Below the pieces are notes generated by a model. The model was not told the DNA's origin, made no database searches, and worked only from the letters and a program-made list of their open reading frames with translations. Shown piece by piece: positions 1 through 8,517 of a DNA stretch of 32,996 nt. A program made the translations under genes and the position numbers. Positions within the stretch are counted from its first letter, which is position 1, and each line of letters starts with the position of its first letter. The stretch is from an uncultured Cetobacterium sp. (lineage in GTDB: Bacteria; Fusobacteriota; Fusobacteriia; Fusobacteriales; Fusobacteriaceae): the NCBI RefSeq assembly GCF_947038635.1, contig NZ_CAMQXC010000014.1:1-32996 (forward strand). Reading direction: 5' to 3'.

Positions 1-1292
1 TGAACTATATCTTTTAATTCTTTTATTATGCTTTCTACAATAGCTCTACTGCCTTTTATCTTCCCTGTTCCTTTGCACAGTGGACATTCATCTTGAAAAT
101 AATAACTCAAAGGTTTTCCCAATCTTTTTCTAGTCATCTCTACTAGCCCTAAATCTGTAAAATGAATTATATTCGTTTTAACTCTATCTTTTGCCAAACT
201 CTCTTCTAAGACTTTCAACACTTTTTGTTTATCCTCTTCAACCTTCATATCAATAAAATCAATAATAATAATTCCACTTAAATTTCTTATTCTGAGTTGT
301 CTAGCTATCTCCACTGCTGCCTCTATATTAGTTTTAACTACTGTTTCTTCTAGATTCATACTTCCTATATTTTTCCCAGTATTAACATCTATACTAACTA
401 AAGCTTCTGTTTTTTCAATTACAATAGAGCCACCACATTCTAACATTGTTGTCACTTCTAATGATTTTTCTATCTCTTTTTGAATACCATATTTATAAAA
501 AATCTCCTCTTTTTCTGTATAAAGTTTTATTTTCATTTTTGGTATTCCTTCACTAAAAGCTCTTATATAATCTATAATTTCCCAATAAACATCTTCATTA
601 TCTACTACTATTTCATCAATATCATTACCTATAATATCACGTAATACTTTGCTGACAATACCATTATCTTTATATAGTAGCTCACCTGTTTTAGCCTTCT
701 TTATTCTAACCTCTATCTCTTCCCATTTCTTTATTAAATATTGTAACTCTTTTTCGAAATGATAGATACTCTTTCCTTCAGCTGCTGTTCTTATTATAAC
801 ACCCATACCTTCTGGAACTATTTCTGAAAATAGCTTTTCTAGTCTTTCTCTTTCTATTTCATCTTTTATTTTTTTTGATATAGCTATATGACTATTATTT
901 GGCATTAAAACTAAAAATTTCCCAGGTATAGTATAATGCGTTGTTACTCTTGCACCTTTACTACCTCTAGGATCACTTAAAACTTGAACTACTACTTCAT
1001 CTCCTACATTTAATAGTTCTTCTATTGGTTTTCCACTATTTACTATTCCAGTTAAATATTTCTCTTCAAAATCTCTCAAATCCTTAACATATAAAAATCC
1101 ATTTTTTTCAAGTCCAATATTGACAAAAGCTGATTCCATACCTGGAAGAACATTAGCAACTTTACCTTTATATATGTTACCATTTAATGTCCCTTCACCC
1201 TCTCTTTCAATATGAACTTCCATAACTTTTCCATTTTCTAAAACTGCTGCCCTTGTTTTAAATCTATTGGTATTTATTATCACTTGGTTCAT
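1..1292 (-). CDS. rng: Ribonuclease G/E family protein (partial, 3' end beyond window)
   Basis: Endoribonuclease of the RNase E/G family, expected to process rRNA and mRNA in the cytoplasm. I translated 430 residues from the ATG at 1292; the reading frame is still open at base 1, so the C-terminal end is missing. The N-terminus (MNQVIINTNRFKTRAAV) leads into an S1-like domain at roughly residues 35-120. The catalytic region shows the metal-binding aspartate motifs SIDVNTGKN and IIDFIDM. Near the visible end is CPLCKGTGK, the CPxCxGxG zinc-link of the family. The length before truncation fits RNase G (about 490 residues) better than the long RNase E. The start overlaps the end of the radical SAM gene by 29 bases, so it is translated from the rnc-radical SAM transcript. 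Confidence 0.93.
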   Translation of the reverse strand, partial: MNQVIINTNRFKTRAAVLENGKVMEVHIEREGEGTLNGNIYKGKVANVLPGMESAFVNIGLEKNGFLYVKDLRDFEEKYLTGIVNSGKPIEELLNVGDEVVVQVLSDPRGSKGARVTTHYTIPGKFLVLMPNNSHIAISKKIKDEIERERLEKLFSEIVPEGMGVIIRTAAEGKSIYHFEKELQYLIKKWEEIEVRIKKAKTGELLYKDNGIVSKVLRDIIGNDIDEIVVDNEDVYWEIIDYIRAFSEGIPKMKIKLYTEKEEIFYKYGIQKEIEKSLEVTTMLECGGSIVIEKTEALVSIDVNTGKNIGSMNLEETVVKTNIEAAVEIARQLRIRNLSGIIIIDFIDMKVEEDKQKVLKVLEESLAKDRVKTNIIHFTDLGLVEMTRKRLGKPLSYYFQDECPLCKGTGKIKGSRAIVESIIKELKDIV

Positions 1293-2313
1293 TTATCTCT
1301 CCCCTAAGAACCTGTTTCCATGAGTAAATCTTTTCATTTATTTTGATTCTATCTATCTCTAACATATTATTCATTTTTATTACTAAATCTTTTCCTAATT
1401 TCTCTCTATTAATTTTATTTATACCTACAATTTTGGAAACATTCTTTTCATTAATTTCTACTTCTAATTTTTTTTCTCTATCATATATCTCTTTTAAAAA
1501 ATCATAATATATCTCTCCAACCACTAGCTCTCTAAAAGCTGGATGGAAAGGTCCCCCTAAAACATTTTCATTATCATTTAATTCCTCTGTTGGTTGTAGT
1601 CCAACTCTAACAATGTTTATATTATTATAATCTAAAAGTGAGTATATTTTTTTACATCTTTTAACAGCCTCTTCTAAAGTTAATGGAATATATCTTCCAT
1701 TTTTAAACATATCTGCCATTTCAGTTTCTTTTATAACTAGAGTTGGGTAAATTCTTGCAATATCTGGTTTTAACTCAACTGTTTTAACAGCACTAGCAAA
1801 ATCACTTTCATCAGTGGATCCAGGCAATCCTAGCATAAGTTGTATTCCTAATTCAATTCCAGCTTCTTTTATTAACTTTGAAGCTTCATATACTTTTTCC
1901 ATTGGATAAAATCTATGTGTTTTTATTAACACCTTTTCATCTAAAGATTGAACTCCTAACTCTACAGTTGTAACTCCGTATCTTTTTAGCATATCTACTA
2001 TTTTTTTATCAATATAATCAGGTCTTGTTGATAGTCTTATTCCATCAATCAAACCATTTTTTATATATTCAAAAACTACAGATAGATACTCTTCTTGTAA
2101 TTTTATAGAAATTCCTGTAAAAGTTCCACCAAAAAAAGCCACCTCTTTCTTGGATTTTTTTGGAAGAGTTTTTAAGTATGTTTCAATTATATTTTTTATA
2201 TCCTCTGTGGTTACGTCTGTCTCTCTACCATTTATCTTTTTTTGATTACAAAATACACAATCATTGGGACATCCAAAATGACTTATAAAAATTGGAATAT
2301 TATAGTGTTTCAT
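1264..2313 (-). CDS. Elp3-like radical SAM protein
   Basis: A 349-residue radical SAM protein. Cys15, Cys19 and Cys22 in GCPNDCVFCNQ form the 4Fe-4S cluster/AdoMet motif, followed by FFGGTFTG, the GGE-like SAM-binding segment. The strand pattern with STRPDYI and VELGVQSLDE resembles the Elp3/HemN-type core. No C-terminal acetyltransferase domain is present, unlike true Elp3. In many Clostridia and Fusobacteria a protein of this kind sits next to rnc and is often labelled coproporphyrinogen oxidase or Elp3. The substrate is not established, and tRNA modification is only a guess. It overlaps rnc by 14 bases upstream and the RNase G gene by 29 bases downstream, which implies translational coupling with two RNA-processing enzymes. 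Confidence 0.88.
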   Translation of the reverse strand: MKHYNIPIFISHFGCPNDCVFCNQKKINGRETDVTTEDIKNIIETYLKTLPKKSKKEVAFFGGTFTGISIKLQEEYLSVVFEYIKNGLIDGIRLSTRPDYIDKKIVDMLKRYGVTTVELGVQSLDEKVLIKTHRFYPMEKVYEASKLIKEAGIELGIQLMLGLPGSTDESDFASAVKTVELKPDIARIYPTLVIKETEMADMFKNGRYIPLTLEEAVKRCKKIYSLLDYNNINIVRVGLQPTEELNDNENVLGGPFHPAFRELVVGEIYYDFLKEIYDREKKLEVEINEKNVSKIVGINKINREKLGKDLVIKMNNMLEIDRIKINEKIYSWKQVLRGEINEPSDNKYQ

Positions 2314-3010
2314 AAAGCTTTACTCCTAACTTTTTACAAATATCTTTCGCTGCCGATTGTTCTGCACTTTTTTTATTTTTACCTTTTCCATAACCTTTTA
2401 AGTCATCTTTTATAACTGCAACAACCTCAAAAACTTTTAGATGATCTGGTCCAGCTTCACTAACTACTTGATAAGTTGGAATTATTTTGTATTCTTTTTG
2501 GCTATATTCTTGTAGTATTGTTTTAAAATCTAAAATATCCTCGTTCTCATTTATATGCTCAATTGGGTACTTTAAAAATTTCATAGCTATATCTTTTGCC
2601 ACTATAAAATCTGAATCCAGATATATAGCACCTAATATTGCTTCAAAAACATCACCTAAAATTGAATTTCTTTCTCTTCCACCAGTTAACTCTTCACCTT
2701 TGCTTAGCATTAAATATTGTCCAAAATCTAAACTTTTTGAAATTCTTGCCAATACAGGCTCACTTACTACCATAGCTTTTAGTTTCGCTAAGTCTCCCTC
2801 TAAAGCATTTGGGTAACTTTTATATAGATATTCTGTTACAATAAGATCTAGAACTGCGTCTCCTAGCAGTTCTAGTCTCTCATTGTTTAGCTTTCTATAT
2901 TTAGCGTGTTCATTTCCAAAAGATCTATGGATAAGTGCATTTTTTAATAACTCCTTATTTTTAAAGGCATAACCTATTTTATCCTCTAATTCTAAGTATG
3001 ATCTTTTCAC
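2300..3010 (-). CDS. rnc: Ribonuclease III
   Basis: Double-strand-specific endoribonuclease that matures rRNA and processes structured transcripts. The 236 residues match the usual length. The signature NERLELLGDAVLDL (about residues 43-56) carries the catalytic acidic residues, and a second acidic patch is seen in GDVFEAILGAIYLD. A C-terminal double-stranded RNA-binding domain runs from about 158 to 232 (TILQEYSQKEY to KKSAEQSAAKDICKKL). It starts 16 bases after fabF with a purine-rich ribosome site and is cotranscribed with it, the fabF-rnc linkage common in Firmicutes and related groups. Confidence 0.97.
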   Translation of the reverse strand: MKRSYLELEDKIGYAFKNKELLKNALIHRSFGNEHAKYRKLNNERLELLGDAVLDLIVTEYLYKSYPNALEGDLAKLKAMVVSEPVLARISKSLDFGQYLMLSKGEELTGGRERNSILGDVFEAILGAIYLDSDFIVAKDIAMKFLKYPIEHINENEDILDFKTILQEYSQKEYKIIPTYQVVSEAGPDHLKVFEVVAVIKDDLKGYGKGKNKKSAEQSAAKDICKKLGVKLYETL

Positions 3011-3026
3011 TTATCTCTCTCCCTTT

Positions 3027-4265
3027 TTACTTATATTTTCTCATAGCGATTACAGCGTTATGTCCACCAAATCCTAATGAACTTGACATTCCAACTTCAA
3101 TCTCTCTTTTTATCATTTCATTTGGAGTATAATTTAAATCTAATGCTGGATCAGGATTATCTAAATTTATTGTTGGAGGTACTACACCCTCTGCTATTGA
3201 TAGCGCTAAAATTACTCCTTCAATTCCTCCTGCTGCTCCTAGTCCATGTCCTGTAGCTCCTTTTGTTGAAGAAACATTCATAGTGTATGCTGAATCTCCA
3301 AAAGCATCTTTTATAGCTGCAGTTTCATTTCTATCATTAGCAGGTGTTGATGTTCCATGAGCATTAATATATCCCACTTCTTCTGGTTTTATATTCCCTT
3401 CTTCCATAGCCATAATAAACGCTCTTGTGGCACCTTCTCCACCTTCTGCTGGTGATGTTATATGATACGCATCACAAGTTTCTCCATATCCTACTACTTC
3501 TGCGTATATCTTTGCTCCTCTAGCCTTTGCTGATTCTAACTCTTCTAAAATTAGAATTCCAGCACCTTCACCCATTACAAATCCATCTCTATCTGCCGTA
3601 AATGGTCTTGAAGCTTTTTCAGGGGCATCATTTCTTGTTGATAAAGCTTTCATATTTGCAAATGCATTTATCGCAAATTTTGTAATACAAGCTTCTGTTC
3701 CACCTGTAATCATAGCGTCTGTTCTTCCTGATTTTATCATTTCATAAGAATCACCTATTGAGTGAGTTCCAGCAGCACATGCTGTTACAACAGCTTTATT
3801 TGGTCCTTTTGCTCCAAAATAAATTCCAACATTTCCAGATGCCATATTATTTATCATTGCTGGTATTGTAAATGGAGATATTCTTCTTGTCCCTTTTTCT
3901 AGCATTGTTCCATACTGCTCTTCAAAAACTTCTATTCCACCAATTCCTGATGATACTATTGTCCCAACTTTAGTTGCATTTTTATCATCTATAACAAGTC
4001 CTGAGTCCTCTAATGCCATTTTTGCAGCGGCAATTGCAAATTGTGTATTTCTAGCTAATTTTTTTACTTCTTTTTTTTCTATTCCAAACTCAGTCGGATC
4101 AAAATCAGTAACTTCTCCTGCTATTTTAACGGCACTTTCTGTTGTATCAAAAGATTTAATCTCTTTTATTCCACATTTTCCAGCCTTAATAGCTTCCCAA
4201 GATTTTTCCGTCCCAGTACCTAGTGAAGTTATTAAACCAACTCCTGTTACAACTACTCTTCTCAT
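3027..4265 (-). CDS. fabF: 3-oxoacyl-[ACP] synthase II
   Basis: Condensing enzyme that elongates acyl-ACP with malonyl-ACP in type II fatty-acid synthesis. The 412-residue protein has the full Cys-His-His triad: Cys163 in VVTACAAGTHS, His in NAHGTSTPAND and His in TKGATGHGLGAAGG. The C-terminal SLGFGGHNA glycine-rich segment closes the thiolase fold. It lies downstream of acpP, separated from it by a hairpin that may reduce read-through, and directly upstream of rnc. Confidence 0.97.
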   Translation of the reverse strand: MRRVVVTGVGLITSLGTGTEKSWEAIKAGKCGIKEIKSFDTTESAVKIAGEVTDFDPTEFGIEKKEVKKLARNTQFAIAAAKMALEDSGLVIDDKNATKVGTIVSSGIGGIEVFEEQYGTMLEKGTRRISPFTIPAMINNMASGNVGIYFGAKGPNKAVVTACAAGTHSIGDSYEMIKSGRTDAMITGGTEACITKFAINAFANMKALSTRNDAPEKASRPFTADRDGFVMGEGAGILILEELESAKARGAKIYAEVVGYGETCDAYHITSPAEGGEGATRAFIMAMEEGNIKPEEVGYINAHGTSTPANDRNETAAIKDAFGDSAYTMNVSSTKGATGHGLGAAGGIEGVILALSIAEGVVPPTINLDNPDPALDLNYTPNEMIKREIEVGMSSSLGFGGHNAVIAMRKYK

Positions 4266-4306
4266 TATTTATCCACCTCTTCGTTATTTTTCCAAAAAAT
4301 ATAACT

Positions 4307-4330
4307 AAAGGGGTACTTTCATACCCCTTT
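4307..4330 (-). terminator. Hairpin between acpP and fabF (attenuating terminator)
   Basis: A perfect 9-bp stem (AAAGGGGTA paired with TACCCCTTT) with a 6-base loop lies between the acpP stop and the fabF start. On the minus strand it is followed by only a broken T-rich run. It is therefore likely to be a partial terminator or RNA-stabilising 3' hairpin that lets acpP be expressed above fabF. Confidence 0.6.
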
Positions 4331-4339
4331 AAATTTATC

Positions 4340-4564
4340 TTACTTATTTGACTCAATGTAGTTTACAACATCTTGAACAGTTTTAATTTTTTCTGCTTCT
4401 GTATCAGGAATCTCTACGTCGAACTCCTCTTCGAAAGCCATTATTAATTCAACTGTATCTAATGAATCTGCTCCTAAATCCTCTACGAAGTTTGCCTCTA
4501 AAGTTACTTGATCAGCGTCTACTCCTAATTGCTCTACAACTATTTCTCTTATTTTATCTAACAT
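4340..4564 (-). CDS. acpP: Acyl carrier protein
   Basis: Small acidic carrier of fatty-acid intermediates. The 74 residues contain the phosphopantetheine attachment site Ser34 in [14 protein letters not shown], with the usual acidic helix II after it. Length and charge are typical of bacterial ACP. A strong ribosome-binding site (AGGAGG) precedes the ATG. It has its own consensus promoter upstream and a hairpin downstream, which fits the need for many more ACP molecules than the enzymes around it. Confidence 0.98.
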   Translation of the reverse strand: MLDKIREIVVEQLGVDADQVTLEANFVEDLGADSLDTVELIMAFEEEFDVEIPDTEAEKIKTVQDVVNYIESNK

Positions 4565-4601
4565 GTGTTTTCCTCCTAATTTTTAAATTATTTATATTAA
4601 T

Positions 4602-4630
4602 ATATTAGCAAATTTAATATATTTTTTCAA
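4602..4630 (-). promoter_or_regulatory. Promoter of acpP
   Basis: Sigma-70-type elements on the minus strand: -35 TTGAAA at 4625-4630, a 17-base spacer, and -10 TAATAT at 4602-4607. It lies in the intergenic gap between fabD and acpP with no competing reading frame. Confidence 0.72.
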
Positions 4631-4650
4631 GTTTTATAATCTTTAGTATT

Positions 4651-5556
4651 TTATACTAAATCTGAAAGTTTTTCAATATTGATAACTTCAATCTCTTTAT
4701 CAATCTTTTTTATTAAGCCATTTAATACTTTTCCTGGTCCAATTTCATATACAGTAGTTACTCCTGCTTCTTTTAAAGCTAATATTGTATCTACCCATTT
4801 CACAGGTCCAAAGCTTTGTCTATATAATTCATCTTTTAATTCATCAATTTTTGTAATCTCTTTTGCTGTTGTATTAGCAATTAAAACTACTGAAGAATCT
4901 TCAAATTTAAACTCTTCTAAAGCTTCTTTTAATATTTCACCAGCCGGCTGCATTAAGCTTGAGTGGAATGGTCCAGAAACTGATAATTCCATAGCTCTTC
5001 TTGCTCCTGCTTCTTTTAAAGCTATACAAGCTTTTCCTATTGCTTCTTTTTCTCCTGCTATTACAGTTTGCTTAGGTTCATTGAAATTTACAGCTTCTGC
5101 TATTCCATCTACTGATTTTAAAGTTTCAACTATTTTGTCAGCATCAAGTCCAATTATTGCTGCCATTGTTCCTGCAACTTCTCCTGATACCTTACTCATT
5201 GCTTTTCCTCTTAACGAAGTTAGCTTTACAGCATCTTCCATAGATAAAAATCCTGCTGATCCAACCGCTGCATACTCTCCTACAGAGTGTCCTGCTACAT
5301 AACTTGGCTTAATTCCTTTTTCTCTTAACAGTTTTTCTAAAACTAAACTCATTGCTACTATAGCAGGTTGAGTATTTTTAGTATCTTTTAATTCCTCTTC
5401 ACTACCTTCAAACATAACTGATTTTAAATCAAAATCTAAATTAGAGAAGATTTTATCAAACTCTTTTTTAGCTAATTCATTATTTTCATAAAGTTCTTTT
5501 CCCATGCCAACATACTGCGTTCCTTGACCTGGAAAAACAAAAGCTATTTTGCTCAT
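4651..5556 (-). CDS. fabD: Malonyl-CoA:ACP transacylase
   Basis: Transfers malonyl from CoA to ACP to supply the elongation substrate. The 301-residue protein begins with FVFPGQGTQYVGMG. The nucleophile Ser91 sits in GHSVGEYAA, and the catalytic His is in GPFHSSLMQPA. The C-terminal YEIGPGKVLNGLIKKI is typical of FabD. The gene is preceded by AAGGAG and a consensus promoter, so it can be transcribed separately from plsX-fabH. In many bacteria fabG lies between fabD and acpP; it is absent here. Confidence 0.97.
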   Translation of the reverse strand: MSKIAFVFPGQGTQYVGMGKELYENNELAKKEFDKIFSNLDFDLKSVMFEGSEEELKDTKNTQPAIVAMSLVLEKLLREKGIKPSYVAGHSVGEYAAVGSAGFLSMEDAVKLTSLRGKAMSKVSGEVAGTMAAIIGLDADKIVETLKSVDGIAEAVNFNEPKQTVIAGEKEAIGKACIALKEAGARRAMELSVSGPFHSSLMQPAGEILKEALEEFKFEDSSVVLIANTTAKEITKIDELKDELYRQSFGPVKWVDTILALKEAGVTTVYEIGPGKVLNGLIKKIDKEIEVINIEKLSDLV

Positions 5557-5591
5557 ATTAACTCCTTTTTTATAAATAACATGTGTTTTTT

Positions 5592-5620
5592 AATATACCA
5601 TATTATTATTACTCTGTCAA
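5592..5620 (-). promoter_or_regulatory. Promoter of fabD
   Basis: Minus-strand -35 TTGACA at 5615-5620 (perfect consensus), a 17-base spacer, then -10 TATATT at 5592-5597 with an upstream TGG giving an extended -10. It sits between fabH and fabD. Confidence 0.78.
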
Positions 5621-5628
5621 TTTTAAAT

Positions 5629-6621
5629 TTAGTAAGACCACTTAATTATCATTGAAGCATATGTTAACCCTGCTCCAAATCCTGTTAATGCTATTGTATC
5701 TCCTTTTTTTACAAGACCTTTATCTAAAGCTTCACCTAAAGCTAAACCAATAGAAGCTGATGATGTATTACCTAATTTATTTAAATTTAAATAAAATTTA
5801 TCCATCGGAATTTCTAATCTTTTTGAAGCTGCCTCTATTATTCTAACATTCGCTTGGTGTGGGAATACCATATCTATATTTTCTGCTTTTAAATTAGCTC
5901 CTTCTAATGCTTCTAGAGTTGCTTTTGGAAGAGCTTTTACAGCAAATTTAAATACATCTTGACCTTTCATTTGTAAGAAGTTAGATCTCTCATCTAAAAC
6001 TTCTTGACTTAATGGTTTTCTTGTTCCTCCTGCCGGTGTTCTAAGAGCTCCTTTTACATCAGGTTCTGCTCCTAGGAATTGTGATAACATTCCATATCCT
6101 TCTTCTACTTCAGCTACTACTGCCGCTGCGGCTCCATCTCCAAATAAAACACAAGTATTTCTATCTTGCATATCTACACATTTAGATAGAACTTCTGCTC
6201 CGATTACCAATATTCTTTTATTCATTCCAGAAGCAATTAACCCCTTTGCCATCGTTAAAGCGTAAACAAATCCACTACATGCTGCATTTATATCTACTGC
6301 TGCTGCATTTACAGCTCCTATTAACTCTTGTACAACACATGCTGTACTCTGAATTGGATAATCAGGTGTTGTTGTTGCTAAAATTATCATATCTATATCT
6401 TCTGCAGAAAGCCCTGCTTTTTCTAAAGCTTTTTTTGATGCTTCTGCTCCTAAATCTGATGTAGCTTGATCTGCACTTGCAAATCTTCTCTCCTCTATCC
6501 CAGTTCTTGTTCTAATCCACTCGTCTGATGTATCTATAATTTTTTCAAAATCAAAATTTGTCATTACATTTTCTGGAACATAAGTTCCCAATCCTATTAT
6601 ACCTACATTTTTAAGCTTCAT
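5629..6621 (-). CDS. fabH: 3-oxoacyl-[ACP] synthase III
   Basis: Initiates fatty-acid synthesis by condensing an acyl-CoA primer with malonyl-ACP. The 330-residue protein has the Cys115-His-Asn triad: DINAACSGFVYAL, FPHQANVRIIEAA and LGNTSSASIGLAL. The N-terminal TSDEWIRTRTGI motif is the FabH CoA-binding signature. It overlaps the 3' end of plsX by 11 bases, indicating coupled translation. Confidence 0.97.
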   Translation of the reverse strand: MKLKNVGIIGLGTYVPENVMTNFDFEKIIDTSDEWIRTRTGIEERRFASADQATSDLGAEASKKALEKAGLSAEDIDMIILATTTPDYPIQSTACVVQELIGAVNAAAVDINAACSGFVYALTMAKGLIASGMNKRILVIGAEVLSKCVDMQDRNTCVLFGDGAAAAVVAEVEEGYGMLSQFLGAEPDVKGALRTPAGGTRKPLSQEVLDERSNFLQMKGQDVFKFAVKALPKATLEALEGANLKAENIDMVFPHQANVRIIEAASKRLEIPMDKFYLNLNKLGNTSSASIGLALGEALDKGLVKKGDTIALTGFGAGLTYASMIIKWSY

Positions 6622-7627
6622 CGCTTCCTCCTTGATTCTGTTTCATTACCTCAGTTAATCTATCTATAAATTTGTCTTCTGCAAACTTATTGGCAACTTT
6701 TAAAGCATTTTTGATTCCTCTAGCTGTTGAGTTTCCATGAGCCTTTATAGAAATTCCATTTATTCCTAAGAAAAGAGCCCCTCCGTACTCAGATGAATCT
6801 AGCTTTCCTTTTAATTTTTTTAAAATTGGTTTTAATAAAAGAGCTCCTATTTTTCCTAAAGTACTTTTATTTATCTCTTCTTTTAAAATTGAAAATATAA
6901 ACTTAGCAGTTCCTTCTGCTGTTTTTAAAACCATATTTCCAGTAAAACCATCAGCTACAATAACATCTACTTCTCCATCCATCATCTCTCGACTTTCAAT
7001 GTTTCCTACAAAATTTATTTTATCATTACTTTTCAAAAGATGAAAGGCCTCTCTTGTAATTTCATTACCTTTACCTTCTTCAGTTCCTATATTAAGCAAT
7101 CCAACTTTAGCATTTGAGACACCAAACATCTCTTCATAGTACAAAGTTCCCATTGTTGCAAATTGATTTATAAACTCAGGTCTACAATCAGCATTTGCTC
7201 CAACATCCATTAAAACAATATCTCTTTTTTTACTTGGAAATATAGTTGTTATAGCTGGTCTTAAAACCCCTTTTATTCTTCTAAGTTTAAGTTGACTAGC
7301 ACTTATCAAGGCTCCTGTATTACCTGCAGAAACTGATGCTTCAACCTCTCCAGACTTTACAAGTTCTAACATTCTATTCATAGATGAATCTTTTTTAGTT
7401 CTTACAGCTGACATTGGGTCATCTGTCATCTCAATAATTTCTCTAGCATCATAAATCTCTATTCTATTTTTATCATAAGTATACTTTTCTAATTCTTCTT
7501 GTATTTTTTCTTTTTTTCCAACTAAAACCACAGTTAAATCTTTTAGTTCATCCAAAGCTTGCACAGCACCCTTTACTGTTTCTAAAGGCGCAAAATCTCC
7601 ACCCATGGCATCTAAAGCAATTCTCAT
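6611..7627 (-). CDS. plsX: Phosphate acyltransferase PlsX
   Basis: Converts acyl-ACP to acyl-phosphate for phosphatidic acid synthesis, linking fatty-acid and phospholipid pathways. The 338-residue protein opens with MRIALDAMGGDFAP, the family signature. Further conserved blocks are SAGNTGALI, DVGANADCRPE, VADGFTGNMVLKT and the C-terminal HGNSTARGIKNAL. It begins a short plsX-fabH unit behind an extended -10 promoter and just after the rpmF terminator. No FapR-type repressor gene is next to it, unlike many Bacillota. Confidence 0.96.
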   Translation of the reverse strand: MRIALDAMGGDFAPLETVKGAVQALDELKDLTVVLVGKKEKIQEELEKYTYDKNRIEIYDAREIIEMTDDPMSAVRTKKDSSMNRMLELVKSGEVEASVSAGNTGALISASQLKLRRIKGVLRPAITTIFPSKKRDIVLMDVGANADCRPEFINQFATMGTLYYEEMFGVSNAKVGLLNIGTEEGKGNEITREAFHLLKSNDKINFVGNIESREMMDGEVDVIVADGFTGNMVLKTAEGTAKFIFSILKEEINKSTLGKIGALLLKPILKKLKGKLDSSEYGGALFLGINGISIKAHGNSTARGIKNALKVANKFAEDKFIDRLTEVMKQNQGGSDEA

Positions 7628-7660
7628 ATTTTCTCCTCAATCAATATATAATTATTAACT

Positions 7661-7666
7661 ATTATA
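7661..7666 (-). promoter_or_regulatory. Extended -10 promoter of plsX
   Basis: Minus-strand TATAAT preceded by TGA (TG-N-TATAAT), located between the rpmF terminator and the plsX ribosome site. No good -35 is seen at the usual distance, where the sequence is a T-rich tract. Confidence 0.55.
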
Positions 7667-7676
7667 TCATATTTTT

Positions 7677-7720
7677 GGAAATAAAAAAAAGCAAGATTTA
7701 ACTATCCCGCTTTTTTTTAT
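7677..7720 (-). terminator. Intrinsic terminator after rpmF
   Basis: On the minus strand a stem AAGCGGGAT / ATCTTGCTT (9 pairs, two of them G-U) with a 6-base loop is followed by eight T residues. It ends the yceD-rpmF transcript. Confidence 0.75.
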
Positions 7721-7726
7721 AAGATA

Positions 7727-7909
7727 TTACTCTACTTCTGTAGCTAATACTTGCTTTCCGTTGTAATCTCCACATGCAAGACAAACTCTGTGCGGTCTTC
7801 TTGGTGCTCCACATTTGTCACAAGTTGCTAAAGTAGAACCTTTTAATGCATCGTGAGATCTTCTCATGTTTTTCTTAGCTTTCGAAGTTTTCTTCTTAGG
7901 TACTGCCAT
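7727..7909 (-). CDS. rpmF: 50S ribosomal protein L32
   Basis: Large-subunit ribosomal protein of 60 residues. It starts [20 protein letters not shown] and has the zinc-binding form: [18 protein letters not shown] gives two CxxC pairs. The position between yceD and plsX is the conserved bacterial arrangement tying ribosome and lipid synthesis. Confidence 0.98.
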   Translation of the reverse strand: MAVPKKKTSKAKKNMRRSHDALKGSTLATCDKCGAPRRPHRVCLACGDYNGKQVLATEVE

Positions 7910-7945
7910 CTTAGTTTCCCTCCTAATACGTTCATATTTAAAAAT

Positions 7946-8428
7946 TTAAAATTTTATGTCTAATAATTGCTGCCATCTTGGGTCAACATCTTCTTTAGAG
8001 TATTTTTCCACTTCAGAAGTATCTGAACACTCTGGAAGACATGCCTCATATTGTGACAAATCAAGTATTATATATTCTCTAACCAGATCAGAGATATCTA
8101 TTTCGCTATTTACAGCTTCTTCAAAATGTTTGTCTCCAAACTCCTCTTCTGGCTTCAGACTAGACATATATTTAGAATATTCTTTCGGATCTAGATATTC
8201 TCCTTTAAATTCTCCTTGAACTAAAGGTTCAATCTCCGCTAGACATCTAACACACTCTAATCTTAGTACTGCTCTATAAGACCCTTCAATAACATAACTA
8301 TTTCCCTCTTTATAGGCTTTTCCTTTTATAGTTACACCTTCTGGAGTGTCCATAGAATCCATAGTCTTTTCAACATAATCAAAGGCTACCTCTGATTCAT
8401 TAATAATTTCACTAAGCTTGATTATCAA
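7946..8428 (-). CDS. yceD: DUF177/YceD family protein
   Basis: A 160-residue member of the YceD/DUF177 family, which is implicated in 23S rRNA accumulation. Visible features are the C-V-R-C-L-A motif at about residues 59-64 within the conserved beta region, an acidic centre (EEFGDKHFEEAV), and a C-terminal CLPEC followed by DPRWQQL, the usual ending of the family. It is the first gene of the yceD-rpmF operon, 36 bases upstream of rpmF. Confidence 0.9.
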   Translation of the reverse strand: MIIKLSEIINESEVAFDYVEKTMDSMDTPEGVTIKGKAYKEGNSYVIEGSYRAVLRLECVRCLAEIEPLVQGEFKGEYLDPKEYSKYMSSLKPEEEFGDKHFEEAVNSEIDISDLVREYIILDLSQYEACLPECSDTSEVEKYSKEDVDPRWQQLLDIKF

Positions 8429-8460
8429 TGTTATCCTCCTTATAATTACAATACCTTAAT

Positions 8461-8489
8461 ATTTTACTAGTTTTTTTAAAGGTTGTCAA
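8461..8489 (-). promoter_or_regulatory. Promoter of yceD-rpmF
   Basis: Minus-strand -35 TTGACA at 8484-8489, a 17-base spacer and -10 TAAAAT at 8461-8466. The -35 hexamer lies inside one arm of a near-perfect inverted repeat at 8481-8508. Confidence 0.78.
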
Positions 8490-8508
8490 GTAATTTTTCT
8501 TAACAACC
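8481..8508. repeat. Inverted repeat overlapping the yceD -35 element
   Basis: GGTTGTCAAG and CTTAACAACC form 10-base arms with one mismatch around an 8-base centre. No T-run follows on the minus strand, so it is a poor terminator for ychF. It may be an operator or an RNA 3'-end hairpin. Confidence 0.5.
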
Positions 8509-8517
8509 CTTTATATT

